From the NCBI GenBank assembly GCA_946061495.1, contig CAMGSV010000023.1, forward strand, positions 1 to 18,774: a stretch of DNA of 18,774 nucleotides, given 5' to 3'. The first letter of the stretch is position 1; the number at the start of each line of letters is the position of its first letter. Position numbers and translations under genes: made by a program. The notes beneath the pieces were generated by a model. That model made no database searches. It saw only the letters and a list, made by a program, of their open reading frames with translations, and had not been told where the DNA came from. Positions 1-6,745 of the stretch are shown one piece after another. The stretch is from an uncultured Spirochaetales bacterium (GTDB lineage: Bacteria; Spirochaetota; Spirochaetia; Treponematales; Treponemataceae).

Positions 1-38
1 TCATTGCCTGCCACCATCAATTTTGATAGTATATATGC

Positions 39-1043
39 ATGAACCGTTGTTATATTTCTTCATGCAATGATCCTTATTTTAATCTTTCATTAGAGCAGTA
101 CTTGTATTCACGAATTAGACAGAATGACCGAATCCTGTATTTATGGCGGAATGCTGAAGTTGTGGTTATCGGGCGATTTCAAAATCCATGGAGTGAGTGT
201 GATGTTGCTAAAATGAAGAAAGACTCCATTAAACTGATGAGAAGGTATAGTGGGGGTGGTGCAGTTTATCAGGATTTAGGAAACCTTTGCTTTACGTTAA
301 TTACTGGAAGTGATTTTGACCCTAATGTGCAAAAAGAATCGAATAATGATTTTATTGTATCTGCACTAAAGAATCTTTCGATTGATGCTGTGGCATCTGG
401 AAGAAATGATATATTAGTCGGAGAAAAGAAAATCTCCGGTGCTGCCTTTCAGGTGCAAAGAGGATGTCTCATGCATCATGGAACTTTATTGATTGATACT
501 GATTTGAATGGGCTGCAATCATATTTGAATCCAAGCAGGTATAAGCTTGAATCTAAAGGTATTAGGTCTGTTCGATCTAGAGTTGGTAATCTTGTGGAGT
601 TCAACGAGAAAGTCGATGTTGAATTGATGATTGAGGTGCTTAAGGCAACATATCAAGAATTGTTTGGAGCGTTTGATGTAGTGGAGGTTGTCGGTGATGA
701 GCTATTGAATTCATCTGTTGAGCTGCGACATGAATGTGCAATGCTTTCATCTTGGGATTGGTTATATGGAAAGACTCCAGAGTTTACTGATTCATATAGA
801 AAGAGATTTTCCTGGGGTGAGATAGAAATTTTACTGAAAGTAAGCAATGGTATTGTTGCTGATGTTACTGTTTATACAGACTCATTAAATGTACCTATAG
901 TTGATATAATTAAAGAATGTTTACTTGGTATTCAATTTGTGGACCAGAAATTGAATTTAGAAATCATAAAAAAGGCATCCTTGGCGGATGGGAGTACCAA
1001 GGAACAATTAATGGATGTTGCACAGTTGCTGTTAGGAAAATGA
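39..1043 (+). CDS. lplA: Lipoate-protein ligase A
   Basis: This enzyme activates free lipoate with ATP and attaches it to the lysine of lipoyl domains in the cytoplasm. The 334-aa product has the usual full length of LplA. It shows the family's RRYSGGGAVYQDLGN block at residues 68-82, a GRND...KKISG segment at 121-134 with the lipoyl-AMP-binding lysine around residue 131, and MHHGTLL at 145-151. The ATG at 39 follows an in-frame TAG at 27-29, so it is the first possible start; no clear Shine-Dalgarno sequence precedes it. The gene converges on the lipoate-dependent dehydrogenase operon, whose E2 lipoyl domain is a natural target. It is visibly AT-rich: 19 of 60 bases are G or C at 61-120, against 38 of 60 at 7201-7260 in the E1 gene. 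That suggests a separate origin. Family assignment is firm; the link to the neighbouring complex is inferred. Confidence 0.93.
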   Translation: MNRCYISSCNDPYFNLSLEQYLYSRIRQNDRILYLWRNAEVVVIGRFQNPWSECDVAKMKKDSIKLMRRYSGGGAVYQDLGNLCFTLITGSDFDPNVQKESNNDFIVSALKNLSIDAVASGRNDILVGEKKISGAAFQVQRGCLMHHGTLLIDTDLNGLQSYLNPSRYKLESKGIRSVRSRVGNLVEFNEKVDVELMIEVLKATYQELFGAFDVVEVVGDELLNSSVELRHECAMLSSWDWLYGKTPEFTDSYRKRFSWGEIEILLKVSNGIVADVTVYTDSLNVPIVDIIKECLLGIQFVDQKLNLEIIKKASLADGSTKEQLMDVAQLLLGK

Positions 1044-1185
1044 ATCTAGAGATGTGAATCATTTAAATTGATTTATTATCAATAAAAAAATGCCACGATG
1101 GTTCTAACAAGTGACGTATGTCCCAATTAACTCGTCTTCGAATTTTGGATACACTTCAGGCTAGTATACCATCGTGGCTTTCTTG
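1044..1185 (-). terminator. Inverted repeat, likely end of the minus-strand operon
   Basis: A perfect 11-bp inverted repeat, gccacgatggt at 1092-1102 and accatcgtggc at 1168-1178, starts 7 bases beyond the stop codon of the SorE-like gene. Read on the minus strand it is followed by ATTTTTTTATT (1091-1081), which is the arrangement of an intrinsic terminator. The 65-base loop is unusually long, but it holds weaker inner pairings (aagtg 1109-1113 with cactt 1152-1156; cta 1104-1106 with tag 1162-1164), so the whole may fold as one long imperfect hairpin. A weak AT-only stem (1067-1072 with 1078-1083) lies just after lplA. The unit might terminate both convergent genes or encode a small RNA. Confidence 0.5.
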
Positions 1186-2448
1186 CTAAATTTCTGGTGC
1201 ATTGGCAAGAAGGTAGTCTTCCGCTTCCTTGCACCATAGCATATTATTCCGACTGATTATCTCGTGGAGTTTTGCGTAGAATGGATCGGTCTTTCCTTTT
1301 TCATGAAAATCATTCAGTGCTACCAGCTCCAAGCTCTTGTTGGTATAGATGAGCTTCTTTCCACCGGGAATTTTGTCTAGGTTGATGGTGGTTTCTGCAA
1401 CTGAGTTCAGTCCGCCGATGTGGGTGACAAGGGCCACTGGATTCAATTTGTTATCTGCCATCATCTTCAGAGATTCCTTCAGGTCATCGGTATTACCGCC
1501 GGAGGTACCAACCAGATGATGGGACTCGTAGTGGACGTTGTAGAAGTTCAAGCTGGCGGAGAACTCCGTGTTGGTGGGACCTGCGAAGAAGTTCAGACAG
1601 CCGTCATTGCCGAGGAGCTTGTCTGCCAATTCTATGACAGGTGCCACAGGAGCGAATACAAATACGTCGTCAAAGAGTTTGCCCTCATTAAGTTCCTGTA
1701 GATGGGCAACTGGGTCAGCAATGTCCTTTGTGTTCACATAGACCAACTTGACCCCGTTTTTTGCGGCCTCTGCCACAGTGAAGATTGAGGCAGCCCGTTG
1801 GAGCCTCCCCTCGTCAATATCGGTGACCACCATGAGGCCTGGCTTTCTATTGCAATGGATGGCATAGTCGATTGCACCGAGTCCCATGGGACCAACTCCT
1901 GCCAACAAAGCCAGGGAACCACCTTCTACAATTCCCATTTCATGGACATACGAGCCGTTTTTGGTGTGGTACTGGGCATGAAAGGCTCCCACAACACAGG
2001 AGATTGGTTCTGCCAGGGATCCCATGAAGAAGTTGTCCGCCTTGTATTCCAGCAGGCAGTCCATCTCCATCACCTCATTGGGGATGATGATGTAGGTGGC
2101 ATCTCCTCCGATGTGCTGGTAGGAATAACCCGGTGCCCACAATGTACCCTGGTAGTTCAATGCTGGTTGGATGGCGAATTTTTCTCCCGCCTTAAATTTA
2201 TGCTGCCACTTGCTGCCTACCTCCACCAGTTCTCCGCAGAATTCGTGGCCGATGATGACGGGGGTTTCCTTCAAGGGAGCTCTGACACGCTTGTGGGAAT
2301 CTCCCTGCATTGCCAACTTGTGGCTAGACATACAGATCGAGTCGGATACAATCCGGGCAAGAATTTCATCGTCCTTTATGGCTGGAAGCTGGAATTCATC
2401 CAGTCTCAGGTCGTTCACTCCGTGAATACGTACTGCTTTTGTCTTCAT
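1186..2448 (-). CDS. Zinc-type alcohol dehydrogenase, L-sorbose-1-phosphate reductase (SorE)-like
   Basis: This is a 420-aa medium-chain dehydrogenase. It carries the catalytic-zinc ligands C39, H68 and E69 (GHEF, 67-70) and a probable E147 (LAEP). The NAD-binding glycine stretch is LLAGVGPMGLG (181-191), with D210 at the end of the second Rossmann strand favouring NAD(H). The four-cysteine structural-zinc loop of classical alcohol dehydrogenases is absent around 92-110. Overall it resembles SorE, which reduces the 2-keto group of L-sorbose 1-phosphate to a hexitol phosphate. I chose the ATG at 2448 rather than one 33 bases upstream because AGGAG sits just before it and the upstream start would overlap the kinase gene. 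It is the last gene of the operon, 8 bases after the kinase stop, so the proteins are probably co-translated. A ketose 1-phosphate made by that kinase is the likely substrate, by inference. Family sure, substrate unsure. Confidence 0.82.
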   Translation of the reverse strand: MKTKAVRIHGVNDLRLDEFQLPAIKDDEILARIVSDSICMSSHKLAMQGDSHKRVRAPLKETPVIIGHEFCGELVEVGSKWQHKFKAGEKFAIQPALNYQGTLWAPGYSYQHIGGDATYIIIPNEVMEMDCLLEYKADNFFMGSLAEPISCVVGAFHAQYHTKNGSYVHEMGIVEGGSLALLAGVGPMGLGAIDYAIHCNRKPGLMVVTDIDEGRLQRAASIFTVAEAAKNGVKLVYVNTKDIADPVAHLQELNEGKLFDDVFVFAPVAPVIELADKLLGNDGCLNFFAGPTNTEFSASLNFYNVHYESHHLVGTSGGNTDDLKESLKMMADNKLNPVALVTHIGGLNSVAETTINLDKIPGGKKLIYTNKSLELVALNDFHEKGKTDPFYAKLHEIISRNNMLWCKEAEDYLLANAPEI

Positions 2449-2456
2449 ATATTCTC

Positions 2457-3983
2457 CTATCTTGTGGCAGCCTTGATCCATGCTGCCTGGTATGTGTGAA
2501 ATCCAGGGAAATCGTCCTTCTCCACATCGGTGTACTGGATGTTGATGGTGTCTGCCAGATCCTTGTGGGTTTTTCCTGTGTATGCCATGATTCCTGTCAT
2601 GGCGGCACCAAAGGCGGTAGCCTCCTCCATATTGGTGAGCTGGACGGAATGATTGTTCAGGATTGAGGCAAGAAGCTGGTTGTATCCCTTGTTCTTCCTG
2701 AAGCCACCTTCTGTGAAGATATTGGTACCCTCCGTTATGCCGGCACGCTGCAAGGCGGTGATGGTTTGGATGACCAATGAGATGTCCAGAACTGCCAGAA
2801 GCTTTTCCGGATTGCGGAAGAGTTCAGGGACATGCTTGCCGGATTTGATGTCATCCAGGGGGTAGAATTTTCCCTTTTCCAGGATTCCGGGCTTTGAGGT
2901 GGTGTACTGACCGGAACCAGGCACTACTTCCGGCAATAGGAAGGTATCCTTTTCCTGGAGGACAGAGCGGAACACATCCGGGTTGTAGCTGGGAAAATCG
3001 GTTGTGCCGGTGATTTCCTTGTAGAGGGTGATGTAGGTGTCGAATTCCATTCCACCTAGGAAGATGGCAATCTTTACGGGGGTACGCAAGGCTGTCTGGG
3101 TGAAGTAGACAATCTTTCCCACATCCTCGGGATGAAGGCCAAGTTCCTTCTGGGGATGCATGCTGACACACCAGGTTCCCGTGGAGTTAAGAATAAAGTC
3201 ACCATGGGAATCCTTGGCCAGGTATGGCAAAAGGGAGGCATTGGAGTCGTGGATTCCCATGGTGACGATGGTTGATTCTGGAAGGCCCAGCTCTTGGGCC
3301 ACCTGCGGCGTGAGAGTGCCCAGGGCTTCGTAGGTGTTCTTGTAGTTTTCAGGCAACAACTGCTTGATTCCCAGTTTTTCTGTCACCTGGGAATAGGCTT
3401 CCTCCCGATGGTTCCACAGATAGGAGTGGTTGCTGATGTAGGTTGGCTCCACCCCCCTGTTGCCGGTGAGGACATATCCCCAGTACTGGGGATAGTTCAG
3501 GATGCAGTGGGTGTGCTGGAAGGAGTCCGGGAAATATTTCTGGAGGAAGAAGATACCCTTGGCAGGATTGATCATGGAAGAGAAGGGAGGGGTGAATAGT
3601 TCCTCCTGCAGCTGGCCTGCAGAACCAACGGTGGCATAGAATTCCTTTTGAAATTCCGGTCCTGGCTCGTAGGTGTAGAATATACAGGGGACGCACTCCC
3701 TGCCAGCCGAATCTAAACAGACGAAGGTGGCACCATGGGTGGTGACAGAAATTACCTTGATGGGATATTTTTTGGCAAAATCCTTGAGGGTGGCGAAAAG
3801 CCACTCCCGCATTCCTGCCAAATCATGAACCTCCAGGCTTTCCTTCTTATCTGAGGCTGGGTGGGGTATCAGCACGGGGTCGAAATTCTTGTAGGCGGCA
3901 TCCAGTTGCTTGAGATTCTGGTCGTAGACGGCCACCTTCTTGTTTGTCATGCCAATATCAATGACGGCTATTGCATATTCCAT
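2457..3983 (-). CDS. FGGY-family carbohydrate kinase, possibly L-fuculokinase-like
   Basis: This 508-aa protein has the FGGY kinase layout. It has an N-terminal phosphate-binding DIGMTNKK (9-16), an MGIHDSNAS segment (242-250) whose D246 is the likely catalytic base, and NSTGTWCVS (266-274) at the start of the second actin-like domain. Near the C-terminus are FTEGGFRKNKGYNQLL and ATAFGAAM. These enzymes phosphorylate ketoses, polyols or aldoses with ATP. The sequence is unlike the E. coli FucK or RhaB I remember and seems to be a less-studied branch. The divergent neighbour is a fucose uptake and isomerase operon lacking its own kinase in the visible part, so L-fuculose is my preferred substrate, giving L-fuculose 1-phosphate. 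The start at 3983 is supported by AGGAGG five bases upstream. The gene lies 71 bases after the SDR gene and 8 bases before the SorE-like gene. Confidence 0.85.
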   Translation of the reverse strand: MEYAIAVIDIGMTNKKVAVYDQNLKQLDAAYKNFDPVLIPHPASDKKESLEVHDLAGMREWLFATLKDFAKKYPIKVISVTTHGATFVCLDSAGRECVPCIFYTYEPGPEFQKEFYATVGSAGQLQEELFTPPFSSMINPAKGIFFLQKYFPDSFQHTHCILNYPQYWGYVLTGNRGVEPTYISNHSYLWNHREEAYSQVTEKLGIKQLLPENYKNTYEALGTLTPQVAQELGLPESTIVTMGIHDSNASLLPYLAKDSHGDFILNSTGTWCVSMHPQKELGLHPEDVGKIVYFTQTALRTPVKIAIFLGGMEFDTYITLYKEITGTTDFPSYNPDVFRSVLQEKDTFLLPEVVPGSGQYTTSKPGILEKGKFYPLDDIKSGKHVPELFRNPEKLLAVLDISLVIQTITALQRAGITEGTNIFTEGGFRKNKGYNQLLASILNNHSVQLTNMEEATAFGAAMTGIMAYTGKTHKDLADTINIQYTDVEKDDFPGFHTYQAAWIKAATR

Positions 3984-4010
3984 TGTTTCCTCCTTTGGGT
4001 TGTTCTGGGT

Positions 4011-4051
4011 CGGACAGGCTTTGGTTCAGCATGCTCTGAATGGGTCGTCCG
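4011..4051 (-). other. Intercistronic hairpin between SDR and kinase genes
   Basis: The 71-base gap (3984-4054) contains nested inverted repeats: an outer cggac/gtccg (4011-4015 and 4047-4051) and an inner ttcag/ctgaa (4025-4029 and 4036-4040) around a six-base loop. There is no U-run, so it is not a strong terminator. A role in mRNA processing or stability is possible but not shown. Confidence 0.35.
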
Positions 4052-4054
4052 GCT

Positions 4055-5236
4055 CTAGTTCAGCATAACCTGTCCGCCGGTGACTGGTAGGGCCTGGCCT
4101 GTTTCATAGGCTTGCTCCACCAGATAGTAGACGGCCCTGATGACATCCTGGCCGGTGCAGCCTCGGTTCATGGGAACCTTTGCCTCGTAGAATTTCTTTA
4201 CGTCTGCAATGGTGGTGGCACCAGGCACCTTGCCGGTACGCAGGTACTGGACAAAAAGCCCTTTCTCTGGGTCAGACCACAGGGGGCCGTCGAAGAAGTT
4301 GCCGGGGCAAACGGCGTTCACCTTGATGCCGTATTCCACCAGCTCCAGGGCAAAGCTTTGGACAAGTCCGATACTACCGAATTTTCCGCCAGCATAGGAT
4401 CCATTCTTGTTGGAACCCTCCAGTCCCGACTTGGAGTTGATCTGGATGATGTCTGTCAGCAGGGTGGGGGCGGTGGCATGCTGGCGCTTCATGGTCAGGG
4501 CACAGTGCTTTGTGATGATGGCGAAGGCGGTGTAGTTGATGTCTGTCACCAGACGGAAGGAGTCCATGTCCTGCTGGAGGATGCTGCTGGCCCGCAGGAT
4601 GCCCGCATTGCTGACGCAGAGGTCCAGGCCACCGGCGGTGAGGTTGATTTCCTCCATCATTACCATCACAGATGCTTCATCGGCAACATTGACGGCCACG
4701 GGAAATGCCACCGTCTGCTGGTATTCCTGGTTCAGCTCCTGGGCGAATTGAGTAGCTCCTTCCAGATTTAAGTCGGCCACAAAAACAAGTGCACCGCCGG
4801 CTACCAGTCCCCGTACAATCTCTGCGCCAAAGCCTTGGGCACCACCAGTTACCACCACCACCTTGTTCCGCATCACCGTGGCCCTGCTGGGCTGGATTCG
4901 GGTGGAATCGTGGGATGGACTTTCTGCAGGGCTCTGTCCTGGAGGACACTGTCCTGCGGCGATGGCATCCAGGTCAGCCACATTCTGGGCCAGGGCATAG
5001 GTGAATTGCTTTCCGCCACTGGAGATCCGCACGATATGGGGGGGCGGATCCTGCTGCAGGGCCTGGCTGATGGCCCGGGCTACGTGGGCCTCGTCATCAA
5101 TGGCTCCGTCAAGCACGATTTCCAGAGCATCAGCTGCTGCTGGCGGTGTGGCCAAAAAACGGACGAGATGGAGCTGGCCGGTCTTGTGTATGATGCTTCC
5201 TCTGATAAAGGGTGCGAAAAAGGCTGCTTGATTCAT
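4055..5236 (-). CDS. Short-chain dehydrogenase, sorbitol-6-phosphate 2-dehydrogenase (SrlD)-like, with N-terminal extension
   Basis: The protein has 393 aa in two parts. Residues about 123-393 are a classical SDR: TGGAQGFG cofactor loop (130-137), NAG (210-212), catalytic S268 in INSKSG, Y281 and K285 (YAGGK), and a TGGQVML end. The blocks QINSKSG, SYAGGKFG and VPMNRGC closely match E. coli SrlD, which oxidises C2 of D-glucitol 6-phosphate to a 2-ketose phosphate. D155 (VFVADLN) favours NAD. Residues 1-95 are an extra domain I do not recognise, followed by a Pro/Ser-rich linker (96-121); plain SrlD is about 260 aa. The start at 5236 has AGGAGG four bases upstream and overlaps the preceding stop as ATGA, implying translational coupling with the PHP gene. 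With the SorE-like enzyme it could move a keto group along a phosphorylated chain, as in sorbose catabolism (inference). Confidence 0.85.
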   Translation of the reverse strand: MNQAAFFAPFIRGSIIHKTGQLHLVRFLATPPAAADALEIVLDGAIDDEAHVARAISQALQQDPPPHIVRISSGGKQFTYALAQNVADLDAIAAGQCPPGQSPAESPSHDSTRIQPSRATVMRNKVVVVTGGAQGFGAEIVRGLVAGGALVFVADLNLEGATQFAQELNQEYQQTVAFPVAVNVADEASVMVMMEEINLTAGGLDLCVSNAGILRASSILQQDMDSFRLVTDINYTAFAIITKHCALTMKRQHATAPTLLTDIIQINSKSGLEGSNKNGSYAGGKFGSIGLVQSFALELVEYGIKVNAVCPGNFFDGPLWSDPEKGLFVQYLRTGKVPGATTIADVKKFYEAKVPMNRGCTGQDVIRAVYYLVEQAYETGQALPVTGGQVMLN

Positions 5237-6609
5237 GGTTCCTCCTGTTGTGCGGCTGACTTGCATTCAGCGGCTAGCATTTCCTTCAGTATTTCTTCTG
5301 CCTTGCTCTGGGTGAGTGGCTCTGTTGATTTCAATTTTTGTCCCAGCCTGCTGTAGGCCTGAATGCGCCGGTCCAAATCCCAGTCTGCCATGGGGTTGTT
5401 CTTGGAGAAAAGCCCCAGGTCGGGATGGCTGGATGCGAGCGCCTCGTGGGCAACTAAGGCCCAGGTGGTGTGGATGAGGTTTTCAAAGGCCGGTAGGTTG
5501 ATTTCCGGACAGTTGAAGGATTGGCGGGAGCTGTTTATGTCCACGCCGGAAATCTCCATGAGCTTGTGCTGCTGGCACAGGGTTTTGAGGCGCTGCAATT
5601 GCTCCGGTGTATTCCGTGGTGGCATGTAGGTGACAGCCAGGAATCCCAGCTGGGGAAGGCTTCCTATCAGCTGGTCCAGGAAGCTGTCCTCAAACTGCTC
5701 CCGTTTCTTGTCGCCGGTGGGAGACTCTCCCACGTCGCCGAGATAGGCGTAGGCGGGCACGGCACCGATGGACTGGGCAAAGGCTGTCACCTGCTGGACT
5801 GGTGGGCACTCATGGTCATCCGGCTGAATAAAAATCTTTTGGATGAAGCCACTTTTCAGCAGTCCCAGCAGGTCGTAGAGGTAGTGGGGATTGTCCTGCT
5901 CCAAAAGCCGTTGCTTTTGGGAAGGGGAAAGGGTAAGGGCAAGGGTTTCCTCCAGCAGCTGCACCAGCCTTTCGGGAGAACCTGCCTCCTTGTCCAGCAG
6001 TTTTGCAAAGGCGTAGAGAATGTGGCGCTCGGTGACGCTGCCTCCCAGGGCTGACTGGGACAGGCTTTCCACATCACGCTGGTAGTTCAGGATGGGAAGC
6101 TGAGCCTGCAGGAGAATCTTGTTCAGGTTTTCCACCATCCTGATGTTCCTGTTGCGGCGGCATTGGTGGATTGGCTCAAGGAATTGGGCCACCCGCTGCC
6201 GTTGCGGAGCCGGAACTCCCTGGATGGTCATGTAGACAATGCCCTGGGAGTCGGGATTGTTGATTTTCTTATTTGCGAAGGGGGTGGACTTGAAGCTCAC
6301 CCGCAGCTCGAATCCAGTGACGCAGCCAAGTCCAAGGAGACGGCAGGCTTGGCTCATCTCCTGGGCTGCCTCCAGGGAGTCATGGTCCACGGAACCAGCT
6401 ACTGCCAGTCCCGCCTCCCTGGCACGAAGGGCAGCCATGGAGGGAGTGTAGGGGCTAAAGCTATATATCGTATGAATATGATTGTTTATCTCCTTCGTTA
6501 CAGGTGAATAGTGCTGCAGCCCACCTGCCCCAACAAAAGCCTCCAGTGCGGAGATCCTTTGCTGGGGGGAGAGGGTGCTGTCATTTATCCTTTCCATCGT
6601 TTCCTTCAT
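5233..6609 (-). CDS. PHP-domain metal-dependent hydrolase of unknown substrate
   Basis: This is a 458-aa protein with polymerase-and-histidinol-phosphatase (PHP) motifs: NNHIHT (H44, H46), SVDHDS (D75, H76, D77), GFELRV (E101), a central ERHIL (H196) and SGVDIN (D357). These would bind a cluster of two or three metal ions. PHP enzymes usually hydrolyse phosphoesters. The protein is longer than histidinol-phosphatase types, and the region at about 140-330, including a helical stretch and a YAYLGDVGES segment, is specific to this group. I cannot name a substrate. Its place between the dehydrogenase complex and the sugar-phosphate dehydrogenases, with its stop codon overlapping the SDR start, suggests it acts on a phosphorylated or acyl intermediate of the same pathway. 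M1 (6609) has an AGAGG upstream; M5 (6597) preceded by AAGGA is an alternative start. It is probably cytoplasmic, with no signal peptide or membrane segment seen. Confidence 0.75.
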   Translation of the reverse strand: MKETMERINDSTLSPQQRISALEAFVGAGGLQHYSPVTKEINNHIHTIYSFSPYTPSMAALRAREAGLAVAGSVDHDSLEAAQEMSQACRLLGLGCVTGFELRVSFKSTPFANKKINNPDSQGIVYMTIQGVPAPQRQRVAQFLEPIHQCRRNRNIRMVENLNKILLQAQLPILNYQRDVESLSQSALGGSVTERHILYAFAKLLDKEAGSPERLVQLLEETLALTLSPSQKQRLLEQDNPHYLYDLLGLLKSGFIQKIFIQPDDHECPPVQQVTAFAQSIGAVPAYAYLGDVGESPTGDKKREQFEDSFLDQLIGSLPQLGFLAVTYMPPRNTPEQLQRLKTLCQQHKLMEISGVDINSSRQSFNCPEINLPAFENLIHTTWALVAHEALASSHPDLGLFSKNNPMADWDLDRRIQAYSRLGQKLKSTEPLTQSKAEEILKEMLAAECKSAAQQEEP

Positions 6610-6745
6610 GGCTACCTCTTCTTGGTGACTACGCTGCTGGCTTCCGCCGGGATGACAGAAGCCAGCAGGTCAGTTCTATAACACAGTGTATCCTGCACAG
6701 CGCTGGTTTTGGAAAACTTTGGGCGCCCTGCCGGTTTGGAACAAC
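6610..6745 (-). repeat. 136-base spacer with strong 11-bp hairpin
   Basis: Between the E1 stop and the PHP start lies a perfect inverted repeat, ctgctggcttc at 6634-6644 and gaagccagcag at 6658-6668, with a 13-base loop. No U-tract follows on the minus strand, so it is not a standard terminator. The TGTCATCCCGGCGGAAGCC text around loop and arm resembles dispersed palindromic (REP-like) elements of other bacteria, but one copy cannot prove a repeat family. It may stabilise or process the long mRNA and separate expression of the complex from the downstream genes. Confidence 0.45.
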
